34,205 bases of DNA from Planctomycetaceae bacterium (GTDB taxonomy: Bacteria; Planctomycetota; Planctomycetia; Planctomycetales; Planctomycetaceae): NCBI GenBank assembly GCA_028284885.1, contig JANQQW010000080.1, positions 1-34,205 on the forward strand, given 5' to 3'. The notes under the pieces were generated by a model. That model was not told the origin of the DNA. It did not search any database and was given only the letters and a program-made list of their open reading frames with translations. Position numbers and translations under genes: made by a program. The stretch's first letter is position 1; every line of letters starts with the position of its first letter. Below are positions 17,672-26,011 of the stretch, in pieces.

Positions 17672-18436
17672 GTGGCCGACGACCTTCCCGAACCACTGGA
17701 CGTGATCGCCGTCGGCGCTCATCCGGACGACGTCGAGATCGCCGTCGGCGGGACACTCGCGAGTCTCGTTCGGCAGGGGTACCGGGTGGGGATCGTCGAT
17801 CTGACCGACGGCGAGCCGACGCCGAACAGCCCTGGTCCCGAAGTTCGGCTGGCTGAGGCGAAGGCCGCCGGCGAGATTCTCGGCGTGCAGGTCCGCGAGA
17901 TTCTCGAACTCCCGAACCGACGCTTGTTCGACTCGTTCGAGGCGCGGGTCGCGCTCGGGAAGGTCTTCCGGCGGTACCGGCCACGCGTCGTGATGGGGAT
18001 CGCCGACCGCACGCCGATGGCCTCGCCCGACCACTGGCAGGCCCGGCAGATCACGGACGCGGCCGTCTTCTACTCCCGGCTGACGAAGTGGGACGAGCAC
18101 TTCGACGGGCTGCCGGTCCACACGGTGCCGAAACAGGTGTCGTACCCGCTGGGGCTGCGGCAACTCGAACTCCCGCCGTCGTCTGGGGCGTTCGTCGTGG
18201 ATATTTCCGAGACGCTCGATGTAAAATTGGAGTCCATTCGGGCCTACGCCACGCAGTTCCCCCCGGCGAAGGGCCACGTGTTCCATCTCGTCGAGGGGCG
18301 AGCGAGGATGCACGGGGCCGCTGCCGGTTTCGCCGCCGGGGAGGTGCTGCTGACGTCGACTCCGTTGGGGACACGGGATCCCGTGGCTACACTCCTCCCC
18401 GACGGCCCGAGTCCGGTCGGACGACAATCGAAATAG
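17672..18436 (+). CDS. PIG-L family deacetylase (BshB1-like)
   Basis: Product of 254 residues. It belongs to the LmbE/PIG-L zinc-dependent N-deacetylases. The metal motif [18 protein letters not shown] (13-30) gives His17 and Asp20, and SPDHWQA (118-124) supplies the third ligand His121. [10 protein letters not shown], the [15 protein letters not shown] block and the Y-S-R-L-T-K stretch are typical of the BshB1 subgroup, which deacetylates GlcNAc-malate in bacillithiol synthesis. No bshA or bshC is present in this window, so the substrate is uncertain. The start is a GTG at 17672 with only a weak upstream purine stretch. Confidence 0.87.
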   Translation: MADDLPEPLDVIAVGAHPDDVEIAVGGTLASLVRQGYRVGIVDLTDGEPTPNSPGPEVRLAEAKAAGEILGVQVREILELPNRRLFDSFEARVALGKVFRRYRPRVVMGIADRTPMASPDHWQARQITDAAVFYSRLTKWDEHFDGLPVHTVPKQVSYPLGLRQLELPPSSGAFVVDISETLDVKLESIRAYATQFPPAKGHVFHLVEGRARMHGAAAGFAAGEVLLTSTPLGTRDPVATLLPDGPSPVGRQSK

Positions 18437-18479
18437 CCGCCAACAGGAGAGCGGGACGCCCCGGCGTCTCGAACGCGTA

Positions 18480-19226
18480 ATGGCCGAGTTCACCTGGGGT
18501 CACGTCTGCGTCACCGGAAACTTCCGGGAGAACAACGAGGACAACTGCTCCGTCGATCCGGACGGGCGGTTCTTCCTCGTCTGCGACGGCATGGGCGGAC
18601 AGTCCGCCGGCGAGAAGGCGAGCGGCCTCGCGACCGAGATCGTCCAGAAGCGGCTCGACCAAGGGCTCGACTTCACGACCGCCGCCGAGGCGAACGAGAT
18701 CGTCAAGGTGATCGACACCGCCGTCGGCGAGGCGAACGCCGAGATCATGGCGCTCGGCGAGATCGACCCCGAGTGCCACCAGATGGGGACGACGATCGTC
18801 TACCTCGTCCACGTGGCGGGGCGGGTCTTCATCGGGAACGTGGGCGACAGCCGGGGGTACCTGCTCCGCGAGGGGAAGCTGTCGCAGATCACCAAGGACC
18901 ACTCGCTGACGCAGGCCCTGCTCGACGCCGGGACGATCAGCGAGGAGGACGCCAAGACCCACCGCTACCGCAACGTCCTGTACCGGTACCTCGGCACGAA
19001 GGACGGCAGCGCCGGCACCGAGGCGAAGAGCCTGGACCCCCGCGCAGGCGACCGCTTCCTGCTCTGCTCCGACGGCGTGACCGACGGCATCGACGACGCG
19101 ACGATCGGCGAGCTCCTCGGCGAGCACGACGACCCGCAACAAGCCGCCGACGCCATCGTGCAGGCCGCCTTAGACGGCGGATCGAAGGACAACGTGACGT
19201 GCGTGGTCGTGCACACCGGCAGCTGA
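18480..19226 (+). CDS. PP2C-family serine/threonine protein phosphatase
   Basis: Product of 248 residues, a single cytosolic PP2C/PPM (Stp1-type) domain. The metal-binding and catalytic motifs are all present: R-E-N-N-E-D-N (about 16-22), VCDGMGGQSAGEKAS (34-48), MGTTIVYL, IGNVGDSRGYLLR, TKDHSLTQ, LLCSDGVTDGI and GGSKDNVTCVVV. It would dephosphorylate Ser/Thr kinase substrates; planctomycetes encode many such kinases, though none is in this window. The ATG at 18480 has no obvious Shine-Dalgarno sequence. It is 43 nt after the PIG-L gene and 18 nt before the SUKH gene, suggesting one transcript. Confidence 0.93.
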   Translation: MAEFTWGHVCVTGNFRENNEDNCSVDPDGRFFLVCDGMGGQSAGEKASGLATEIVQKRLDQGLDFTTAAEANEIVKVIDTAVGEANAEIMALGEIDPECHQMGTTIVYLVHVAGRVFIGNVGDSRGYLLREGKLSQITKDHSLTQALLDAGTISEEDAKTHRYRNVLYRYLGTKDGSAGTEAKSLDPRAGDRFLLCSDGVTDGIDDATIGELLGEHDDPQQAADAIVQAALDGGSKDNVTCVVVHTGS

Positions 19227-19244
19227 CCAGTCGGGAGGGCGAGC

Positions 19245-19787
19245 GTGAAGCCCGATGTCTTCGACCGCATCGAGGTGAAGGTCGACGGCGACCCGCTTCC
19301 CCTTCCGACCGAACGCGATCTCGAGGAGATCGACGACGAGTGGGGCGTCACGCTGCCGCCGTCGTATCGTGAGTTCGTGAAACGGTTCGGTGCCGGCTGG
19401 CTCGGTCGCCTCCTCCACGTGTTTGCACCGGGTTACGCGACCGTCGAGTGGGACGACGCCTACCCCGTCGCCGAGTTGGGGACCTTCGACAACTCCATTC
19501 ACTCGACGGCCGACGACTTGGACGAGCTCCACCACGGTTTCGAGATCGTGCCGAGTCTGCTCTTCTTCGCCGACGACGAAGGTGCCGGCTACTTCGGTTG
19601 GGACACGACCAAGTGCGTGGGCGGCGAGTACCCCGTCGTGGGCCTCGCCTACGAGAACGAGCTCTACCCCGTCGCCGACAGCTTCGGCGACCTCGTCCGC
19701 CAGCGGACGGAGGGCCCGCCGCCGCACGAGTTCTTCCAAGTGGGGACGAACACCCGGAGGATGTTCGATCGCGAGTCCGATCCTTGA
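19245..19787 (+). CDS. SMI1/KNR4 (SUKH-1) family protein
   Basis: Product of 180 residues. The N-terminal SUKH signature is ERDLEEIDDEWGVTLPPSYR then EFVKRFGAG (about 23-51), followed by LLFFADDEGAGYFGWDTTK, the usual FG(N)DGxGxxxxxD-type core, and a C-terminal helix. SUKH proteins serve as immunity proteins of contact-dependent toxins or as general protein-binding modules. No toxin gene is adjacent here, so a housekeeping or orphan immunity role cannot be separated. The start is a GTG with GGGAGG 6 nt upstream. It is 18 nt downstream of the PP2C gene. Confidence 0.82.
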   Translation: MKPDVFDRIEVKVDGDPLPLPTERDLEEIDDEWGVTLPPSYREFVKRFGAGWLGRLLHVFAPGYATVEWDDAYPVAELGTFDNSIHSTADDLDELHHGFEIVPSLLFFADDEGAGYFGWDTTKCVGGEYPVVGLAYENELYPVADSFGDLVRQRTEGPPPHEFFQVGTNTRRMFDRESDP

Positions 19788-19792
19788 CGCAA

Positions 19793-19820
19793 GACCTCCG
19801 TCAGTGAGATGACGAGGGTC
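19793..19820. terminator. Possible shared hairpin between convergent genes
   Basis: GACCTCCGTCA (19793-19803) and TGACGAGGGTC (19810-19820) pair with two mismatches around a 6-nt loop. The hairpin lies between the converging SUKH and Uma2 genes. There is no clear T-tract on either side, so termination is only a guess. Confidence 0.3.
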
Positions 19821-19822
19821 GG

Positions 19823-20380
19823 TCAGGCAAGGATCTCGGCGACAGCAGTCGTCCTGTCCGGGAACGCCGTGCACGCGACCTGGCCGGACTCGTCGACGAT
19901 CTGAGTGTCGGAGTAGGCGTCCTCGACCGGCCGTCGGTGCACCTCGATGCAGCGTTCGGCGAGGTTGACGATCCAGTACTCCGGGATGTCGACGGCCGCG
20001 TACAGGGCGGCCTTCTCGCGGCGGTCGAAGGCGAGCGACGTGTCGGCGACTTCGACGACCAGGACCGCGGTTGACGGATGATCCGTGAAGTCCCGCGGTC
20101 TGCCGGCGACCACGGCGACGTCCGGCTCGGGTTCCGAGCTCTCGCCCAACCTCAGCGGCAACTGCTCGCGGACCCAAAATCCGTCGTCGACGATTTCGCG
20201 GAGGGCATCGGCGAGCACGGACGTGGCAAAGGCGTGCGGGTGCTTCTGCGGGCTCATCACCACGACCTCTCCGCACACGAGCTGCACACGCTGTCCCTCG
20301 AAGAGGCCCATCTCCGCCATGCTGTGGTACTCGTCCCGAGTCCACAGCCGCGTCGCTGGTGCGAGTTGGGTCGGCGACAT
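19823..20380 (-). CDS. Uma2 family (DUF820) endonuclease-like protein
   Basis: Product of 185 residues, the normal family size. Uma2 proteins have a PD-(D/E)XK restriction-like fold and are multiplied in cyanobacteria and planctomycetes; their physiological role is not settled. Visible features are the N-terminal WTRDEYHSMAEMGLFEGQRV then LVCGEVVVMSPQ region with Glu38, EPEPDVAVV with Asp87, and VLVVEVADTSLAFDRREKAA with Glu110 and a following Lys123 and Tyr, then IPEYWIVNL. These give a plausible catalytic D-E-K set. The ATG at 20380 has GGAAGAG upstream on the minus strand. The frame stays open further 5', but that part is not family-like. Confidence 0.9.
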   Translation of the reverse strand: MSPTQLAPATRLWTRDEYHSMAEMGLFEGQRVQLVCGEVVVMSPQKHPHAFATSVLADALREIVDDGFWVREQLPLRLGESSEPEPDVAVVAGRPRDFTDHPSTAVLVVEVADTSLAFDRREKAALYAAVDIPEYWIVNLAERCIEVHRRPVEDAYSDTQIVDESGQVACTAFPDRTTAVAEILA

Positions 20381-20731
20381 GCTCTCTTCCGCGTGATCTT
20401 GGTCGATCTCGATTGTATCGAGTTCTCTGCAGCACCGGCCAGAAGCTGGACTCCATGCGACTTCGCCCTGCTGCCGAACGGCCACGCTTGCCCGCATCCG
20501 GCCCAGTTGGTGCGACCGGTTGGGTTTGAGCGGTTCGATCGTCCTTTCCGAACCCCGGAGTCTGCGCCGTCGGCCTGACCGGCAGCGGCCCCCTTGCCAA
20601 CCCGGCCGGGCGCGCGGAGAATTCAGGGTCGGGCGGCGCGACGGAAGTCCGCCCCCGCAGTGCCGTTCAGGTTCGTGTCGCGGCTACGTCGCCCGCGAGG
20701 CGTGCCCTCTGCCCTCGGAGTCCTCCAGCTC
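20381..20731. other. Divergent intergenic region (Uma2 / metalloprotease)
   Basis: 351 bases without a supported gene. The half near the Uma2 start has a slightly AT-richer patch (GATTGTATCGAG). The half near the metalloprotease contains a candidate promoter (separate entry). Open frames here continue from neighbouring genes and lack family features. No tRNA or clear hairpin was seen. Confidence 0.6.
20594..20622 (+). promoter_or_regulatory. Candidate promoter of the metalloprotease gene
   Basis: TTGCCA (20594-20599) is followed 17 nt later by GAGAAT (20617-20622). These match 5 of 6 and 4 of 6 consensus positions, about 110 nt before the chosen start. It sits in a divergent region where a promoter is expected, but the -10 is imperfect. 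Confidence 0.3.
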
Positions 20732-23308
20732 ATGCCGCAACCTGCCTTCTGCCGCCTGGCCCTGCTCGCCGCGATTCTCCTCGTGCCGACCGCCGGGTTC
20801 GCCCAGGAACAGTCGACGTCGAAACTGGCGACGTTGACGAAGGGCATGAAGAAGTCCGAGGGCTTGTTCACGCTGTACCACAGCGACCAGAAGCTGTACC
20901 TGCACCTCAAGTCGACGCAGTTGAGCAAGGACTACCTGGTTCTGTCGTCGATCGCCCGCGGTGTCTCGGCCGGCCGCGTCCTCGGCGGCATGACGTGGGG
21001 CGACTCGTTGTGGTCGTTCCGCAAGGTGGGCAAGAAGATCCACGTGCTGGAGAAGAACACCCGCTTTCGCGCGAAGGCCGGCACGCCGGAGGCGAACGCC
21101 GTGAAGCTCGCCTACAGCGACAGCGTTCTGTACGCCCTGCCGATCGTCGCCAGCGAGGCCGGCGGCGACCTCGTCGACGTGACGGGCATCTTCTTCAGCG
21201 ACGATCAGGGCGTGGGCCGGTCGCTGGGGGCACGGCTCGCCACGGACCGGACGACGTGGGCGAAGGTGAACGCCTACCCGAAGAACGTCGAATTGCAGGT
21301 GGCGGCCGTCTACGTCGGCACCCGAAGCCTGGACACCGTCGCCGACAGCCGCGGCATGCAGGTCAATGTGCACTACAGCATCTCCGAACTCCCGACGATG
21401 AACGGCTACAAGCCCCGCGTGGCGGACGACCGCGTGGGCTACTTCCTGACCGTGGTGAAGGACTTCTCGGACAAGAAGGACGACGAGCAGTTCGTGCGGT
21501 ACGTGAACCGCTGGGACCTGCAGAAGGCCGCCCCGAAGGCCCCGCTCTCGCCGCCGAAGGAGCCGATCATCTTCTACTTGGAGAAGACCGTTCCGCTGGA
21601 GCTGCGGCCGACGATTCGCGAGGCGATTCTGGAGTGGAACAAGGCCTTCGAGAAGATCGGCTTCGCGAACGCGATCGAAGTCCGGCAGCAGCGGGACGAC
21701 GACACCTGGGACCCCGAGGACGTGCGTTACAACACGTTCCGGTGGATCACGGCCGAGGCCGGCTTCGCCATGGGCCCGTCCCGCGTGAACCCGAAGACGG
21801 GGCAGATCCTCGACGCCGACATCATCTTCGACGCGAGCTTCCTCCGTTACTGGAAGACCGACTACGAGACCTTCACCCCGGAGACGGCAGCCCGGTTGTT
21901 CGGGGCGACCGCGAAGCGGGAGAAGGTCCTTGGACCGTTCGGCTTCGAGCACGCGCACGCCCGCTCGGACTGCACCTACGGGGACGGCATGCAACACCAG
22001 ATGGGCTTCGCCGCCGCTGCGCTCACCGCGGCCGGTCTCGCCGACCAGGCATCCGGTGAACTGCCCCGGGAGTTCGTGCACCAGGCCTTGAAGGAGGTCG
22101 CGATGCACGAGGTGGGTCACACGTTGGGGCTGCGGCACAACTTCAAGGCGAGCAGCTGGAAGTCGCTGAAGGACATCGACGCGACGAAGGCCGACTCCGA
22201 CGAGCCGACGATCGCCAGCGTGATGGACTACACGCCGGCGAACATCGTCGCCAAGGACCAGGGGGCCTACTACACGGAGACCATCGGCCCGTACGACTAC
22301 TGGGCCATCGAGTACGGCTACAAGCCGGTGCAGAAGGACGAGGAGCTCGTCGCGATCGCGGCCCGCAGCGGCGAGCCCGGCCTCGACTACGCGACCGACG
22401 AGGACGCCCGGTCCTTCGACGCGCCGGACCCGCTCGCCAACCTGTTCGACCTCGGTGCGAATCCACTCGAGTTCGTCGACCGGCAGATGGAGCTCTCCGC
22501 AGAGCTGATGCCGAAGGTCGTGGACCGGGCCGTGAAGGACGGTGAAGGGTACCAGCGGGCCCGGCAGGCGTTCGGCCAGCTGTTCAGCGAGTACTGGCGT
22601 TCGGCGATCTACGCGGCTCGTTTCCCGGGCGGCGTGCACGTCTACCGGGACCACAAGGGGACGAAGGAGGGCCGGCCGCCGCTGGTCGTCGTCCCGGCCG
22701 AACAGCAGCGGCAGGCGATGCAGCTCATCACGAAGCGGGCGTTCGCCGCCCCGAACTACGAGCCCGAGGTCCTCAGCAGCTTGGTCGCAACACGGTGGAG
22801 CCACTGGGGCATCACGACCTCGTCGCGGGTCGACTACCCGATCCGCGACTTCGTCGAGATGATGCAGTCGCAGATCCTCTCGCGGCTGACGGACGACGCG
22901 ACGCTTTCGCGGCTGGCCGACAACGAGCTGAAGGTGGCCGCCGACGCCGACGCCTACACGCTCGCAGAGCACGTGCGGACGCTCGTCGACGGCGTCTTCA
23001 CGGAGGTCCGGACCCCGCCGGCGGAGGGCAAGTTCGACAACCGCAAACCGTTCGTCGACGGGTACCGCCGCAACCTGCAGCGGCTCGCGTTGGTCCGGAT
23101 GGCCGGCATGGTGACCCGTGGTGGTGCTCCGGCCGACGCTCGGACGCTCGCCCGCCTGCACCTCTCGGTTCTCGACAAGCAGATCGAGACGGTCGTCGGC
23201 AACGAGAAGCTGGAGTTGGACGACTACTCGCTCGCTCACCTGATGGACGTGCAGAGTCGGATTCGCCAAGCGCTCGAGGCCGAGTTGACCGTTCCCTCGG
23301 TGAACTGA
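20732..23308 (+). CDS. Secreted zinc metalloprotease (Met-zincin, DUF4953/DUF5117 type)
   Basis: Product of 858 residues. The signal peptide MPQPAFCRLALLAAILLVPT ends near AGFAQ. The N-terminal half carries the DUF5117-like beta region (GLFTLYHSDQKLYLHL, YFLTVVKDFSD, RYVNRWDLQKA). The catalytic part has AMHEVGHTLGLRHNF with His459, Glu460, His463 and His469, and a Met-turn SVMDYTP with Met498, typical of metzincins. A C-terminal helical part follows. It probably acts in the periplasm or outside the cell; the substrate is unknown. The ATG at 20732 is chosen because it starts the signal peptide; GGAG lies 11 nt upstream. Upstream in-frame codons from 20594 are Arg-rich and unlikely to be translated. 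Confidence 0.92.
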   Translation: MPQPAFCRLALLAAILLVPTAGFAQEQSTSKLATLTKGMKKSEGLFTLYHSDQKLYLHLKSTQLSKDYLVLSSIARGVSAGRVLGGMTWGDSLWSFRKVGKKIHVLEKNTRFRAKAGTPEANAVKLAYSDSVLYALPIVASEAGGDLVDVTGIFFSDDQGVGRSLGARLATDRTTWAKVNAYPKNVELQVAAVYVGTRSLDTVADSRGMQVNVHYSISELPTMNGYKPRVADDRVGYFLTVVKDFSDKKDDEQFVRYVNRWDLQKAAPKAPLSPPKEPIIFYLEKTVPLELRPTIREAILEWNKAFEKIGFANAIEVRQQRDDDTWDPEDVRYNTFRWITAEAGFAMGPSRVNPKTGQILDADIIFDASFLRYWKTDYETFTPETAARLFGATAKREKVLGPFGFEHAHARSDCTYGDGMQHQMGFAAAALTAAGLADQASGELPREFVHQALKEVAMHEVGHTLGLRHNFKASSWKSLKDIDATKADSDEPTIASVMDYTPANIVAKDQGAYYTETIGPYDYWAIEYGYKPVQKDEELVAIAARSGEPGLDYATDEDARSFDAPDPLANLFDLGANPLEFVDRQMELSAELMPKVVDRAVKDGEGYQRARQAFGQLFSEYWRSAIYAARFPGGVHVYRDHKGTKEGRPPLVVVPAEQQRQAMQLITKRAFAAPNYEPEVLSSLVATRWSHWGITTSSRVDYPIRDFVEMMQSQILSRLTDDATLSRLADNELKVAADADAYTLAEHVRTLVDGVFTEVRTPPAEGKFDNRKPFVDGYRRNLQRLALVRMAGMVTRGGAPADARTLARLHLSVLDKQIETVVGNEKLELDDYSLAHLMDVQSRIRQALEAELTVPSVN

Positions 23309-23384
23309 CCGGGACGGTCGCCCCCTTCGACCGACCGGGTCGTGACGGTTGCAGCGATCGTGACGAGGTCGCCTGGCCGAAGCT

Positions 23385-23407
23385 CCGCCCGGTTGGTCGC
23401 CGGGCGG
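23385..23407 (+). terminator. Possible hairpin after the metalloprotease
   Basis: CCGCCCGG (23385-23392) pairs with CCGGGCGG (23400-23407) around a 7-nt loop, 77 nt after the metalloprotease stop and before the next gene. No T-run follows. Confidence 0.35.
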
Positions 23408-23483
23408 GGGTCGTCTCGGACGACGGGTGATTTGGACGATACGGATGAAGTGTCGCCCACGTCTCGTTCGTCTGGGAGCCCGC

Positions 23484-24353
23484 GTGTTCCGTCGCCTTTC
23501 GCTGTTGCTCGCCCTGCTCCCCACCGTGGGGATCGTGACGGGGTGCGCGCAGAACACGCCGGAGTTCACCGAGCGGAAGCGGATCGACGAGGAACTGAGG
23601 CGAAGCGAGATCACTCGGTTCCTGCGGGTCGCCTCGGACCTTCCGGAGGAACCGCTCGACGTTCTCGACACCGCCTACGGCGAGCTGCCGGACTGGGGGC
23701 GGACCCGGACGCTGCCCGTCGCGGAGCTGCTGCGACTCGAACGGCTCGACCTCGACAACGCGTGGGACGTCGAACGGTTGGCTCGGCACCACAAGCCCTC
23801 ACGACGCCTCGAGCGGGCGCTGCTTCGCGAGAAGCTGACGTACGAGCAGTTCGTCGCGCTCGCCCTGTCGATCGGGGGCACGCTCTCCCGCTCGGAGCTG
23901 CGGCCCGAGCAGGACCTCGACGCCATTCGGGAGCGGGGACTCGCCGAGGCGGTTCTGCTGGAACGCGACCAGCGCCCGTTCGCCTCGATTCCTCCGGAGA
24001 CACAGTACGAGCTGCTGCAACGGGCGGCTTGGCTGACTCGGGCCCACCGAGCCGAGAAACTCGCCAACGTGCCCGACGAGAACGTGGAACTGGTGGCCGA
24101 GTTCCGTGATCTCCTGACCCCGTACTTCCCGGAAGACCTGCTGGCGAACCCGTTCGACGCGATCGTCGATCCGCTCGACGAATACGGCATCCCGTTCCGC
24201 GAACCACACGTGGAGAACGCCGACGCGGAACTCACGTGGTCGCCCGGCGAGGCGGTCGTCGGCCGCGATCCGCTGGACGCGGAGTTCCAACACGACTCCC
24301 CCGGGGCGGCGGAACCGGCTCGGCTCACACGGTTCGACGCGGACGTGCCGTAG
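23484..24353 (+). CDS. Putative lipoprotein of unknown function
   Basis: Product of 289 residues from the GTG at 23484. The signal peptide MFRRLSLLLALLPTVGIVTGC carries a lipobox Cys at residue 21, and GGGAG lies 5 nt upstream of this start. An ATG at 23445 is in frame but would bury the signal peptide. The mature protein is strongly charged, alpha-helical in appearance and Leu/Arg/Glu-rich, with no Cys beyond the lipobox and no motif I recognise. The last 60 residues are Pro/Asp-rich. It may be an envelope protein specific to planctomycetes. Confidence 0.72.
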   Translation: MFRRLSLLLALLPTVGIVTGCAQNTPEFTERKRIDEELRRSEITRFLRVASDLPEEPLDVLDTAYGELPDWGRTRTLPVAELLRLERLDLDNAWDVERLARHHKPSRRLERALLREKLTYEQFVALALSIGGTLSRSELRPEQDLDAIRERGLAEAVLLERDQRPFASIPPETQYELLQRAAWLTRAHRAEKLANVPDENVELVAEFRDLLTPYFPEDLLANPFDAIVDPLDEYGIPFREPHVENADAELTWSPGEAVVGRDPLDAEFQHDSPGAAEPARLTRFDADVP

Positions 24354-24367
24354 GTCGGCCGTTCGGG

Positions 24368-24739
24368 CTACTGGGCACTCGACACGTCGGGCCGCAGCTT
24401 CTTCGCCTCCCCCAGGTAGACGTGGGTGATGTCCGCCTGCTTGCGGTCCGTGTTCACGTGCAGCAGGACGCGGATGCAGCGAGGCATGCTCCCCGCGACG
24501 GGGATCTCGCTCGCGCACAGCAGCGGCACCTGGTTCATGCCCAACCGCCGCGCCGCCTCGGCGGGGAAGGTCGAACAGAGGTCGCTCGTCGTCGTGAACA
24601 CGGCCGAGACGATCTCTTCGAACGAGTCGATCTCGTTGGCGGCCAACAGCGACTCGAGCAGCTCGCTCGTCGCGGCGAGGACGAGTTCGGACTCGTCCCG
24701 GTCCACGGTCGTGGCTCCTCGGATGCCGCGAACCGACAT
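24368..24739 (-). CDS. aroH: Chorismate mutase, AroH (monofunctional, Bacillus) type
   Basis: Product of 123 residues. It converts chorismate to prephenate on the Phe/Tyr path. It aligns end to end with Bacillus subtilis AroH: the start RGIRGATTV with Arg7, [11 protein letters not shown] with Phe58 and Arg64, CASEIPV with Glu79, RCIRVLL with Arg90, HVYLGEA with Tyr108, and LRPD with Arg116. All the active-site residues known for that enzyme are therefore present. The ATG at 24739 is the only good start. It stands alone between a lipoprotein gene and lpxD, without other aro genes, and converges with the lipoprotein gene. Confidence 0.94.
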   Translation of the reverse strand: MSVRGIRGATTVDRDESELVLAATSELLESLLAANEIDSFEEIVSAVFTTTSDLCSTFPAEAARRLGMNQVPLLCASEIPVAGSMPRCIRVLLHVNTDRKQADITHVYLGEAKKLRPDVSSAQ

Positions 24740-24897
24740 GGTGGGGTCTCGTGGGGGATCTCGGGCTCGTCGAAGGCGTACTCTAGCAGCCGGTCGGGCA
24801 CGTCGCCATCAGTCGGCAACGTCTCTCGCGGAACGGTCTTGCGGCGAATCGGACGTTCTCCTAGAACCCGCCGACTCCGAGGCCCGAGAACCCTGAC

Positions 24898-25971
24898 ATG
24901 AACACGACCCATCCCGCCGCGACGGTCGCCGGCTGGATCGACGCCGACGTCCGCGGCGACGGTTCCACCGAGATTCGAGACGCGGCCCCGCTCGACAAGG
25001 CGACCGACACCGACCTGGCCTACGCCGGGGAGAAGACGACTCCGTCGGCGTTGTCGGCGAGTCAGGCGGCAGCGGTCGTCGTACCCAAGTCCCTCGCCGA
25101 ACAGGTCGAGGCGACCGACACGCCGGTCCTGCTCGTCGTCGAGGAGGATCCGCAGACGGCCTTCCTCGCCTGCCTGGAACGCATTCGCCCCCGACGCCAG
25201 CGTCGCGCCGTCGGCGTCTCGCCGCAGGCGTTCGTCAGCGACTCGGCCGTCATCGGAGTCGGGACGAACGTCCATCCGACCGCCCACGTGATGGAGGACG
25301 TGGTCGTCGGCGAGAACTGCGAGATCATGCCGGGAGCCTACGTCGGCCCCGGCTGCCGAATCGGGGACGACGTGGTCGTGCACCCGTACGCCGTGCTGTA
25401 CGAGAACGTCGTGGTCGGCGACCGGGTGACGATTCACGCGACGGCCGTCGTCGGGGCAGACGGGTTCGGCTACCGCCTCGAGCAGGGCCGCCACGTCCGC
25501 CTCCCGCACCACGGCGGCGTGCGAATCGAGAACGATGCGGAGATCGGCGCCTCGACGACGATCGACCGGGGCATGATCGCCGACACGGTCGTGGGCGAGG
25601 GGACGAAGCTCGACAACCTGGTGATGGTCGCCCACAACTGCGAGCTCGGGAAGCACAACGTCATCGTGGGGCAGGTCGGTTTCGCCGGCTCCGTGACGAC
25701 CGGCGACTACGTCGTCTGCGCCGGGCACGTCGGGGTGGCGGACCACGTGCATCTCGGGACCGGCTGCGTGCTCGGCTCGAAGGCGGGCGTCAACAAGGAC
25801 GTCCCCAGCGGCGAGACGTGGATCGGCGTGCCCGCCCAGCCGGTGCAGGAGGCGATGCGGATCGTCATGGCGTCGAAGAAGATTCCCGAGATGCGGAAGC
25901 AGATTCGCACCCTGGAGAAGCGGCTGGACGCCCAAGAGGCGACCGGCGACACCGGTGCCGCGGCGGCCTGA
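24898..25971 (+). CDS. lpxD: UDP-3-O-acylglucosamine N-acyltransferase
   Basis: Product of 357 residues. It adds the N-linked hydroxyacyl chain in lipid A synthesis using acyl-ACP. The N-terminal uridine-binding domain covers about 1-100, followed by left-handed beta-helix hexapeptide repeats (about 105-320: AVIGVGTNVHPTAHVMED...). GADGFGY, STTIDRG and VMVAHNCELG with catalytic-type His246 are present, then GVPAQP and a C-terminal helix. The length matches E. coli LpxD (341) with a slightly long C-terminus. The ATG at 24898 starts the domain. lpxI follows after 40 nt, so the two lipid A steps are clustered. Confidence 0.95.
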   Translation: MNTTHPAATVAGWIDADVRGDGSTEIRDAAPLDKATDTDLAYAGEKTTPSALSASQAAAVVVPKSLAEQVEATDTPVLLVVEEDPQTAFLACLERIRPRRQRRAVGVSPQAFVSDSAVIGVGTNVHPTAHVMEDVVVGENCEIMPGAYVGPGCRIGDDVVVHPYAVLYENVVVGDRVTIHATAVVGADGFGYRLEQGRHVRLPHHGGVRIENDAEIGASTTIDRGMIADTVVGEGTKLDNLVMVAHNCELGKHNVIVGQVGFAGSVTTGDYVVCAGHVGVADHVHLGTGCVLGSKAGVNKDVPSGETWIGVPAQPVQEAMRIVMASKKIPEMRKQIRTLEKRLDAQEATGDTGAAAA

Positions 25972-26011
25972 ACGACCGGCAGACTCCCGACCAAGGACGG
26001 ACGGCGACCCC

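Noticed and set aside
19245-20380. SUKH plus Uma2 as a toxin-immunity or defence island
   Set aside because: The genes are convergent, no polymorphic toxin or defence effector is adjacent, and Uma2 genes are scattered singly in such genomes.
20684-23671. 995-codon minus-strand open frame
   Set aside because: It is antisense to the metalloprotease; the Arg/Val/Asp-rich translation has no family features.
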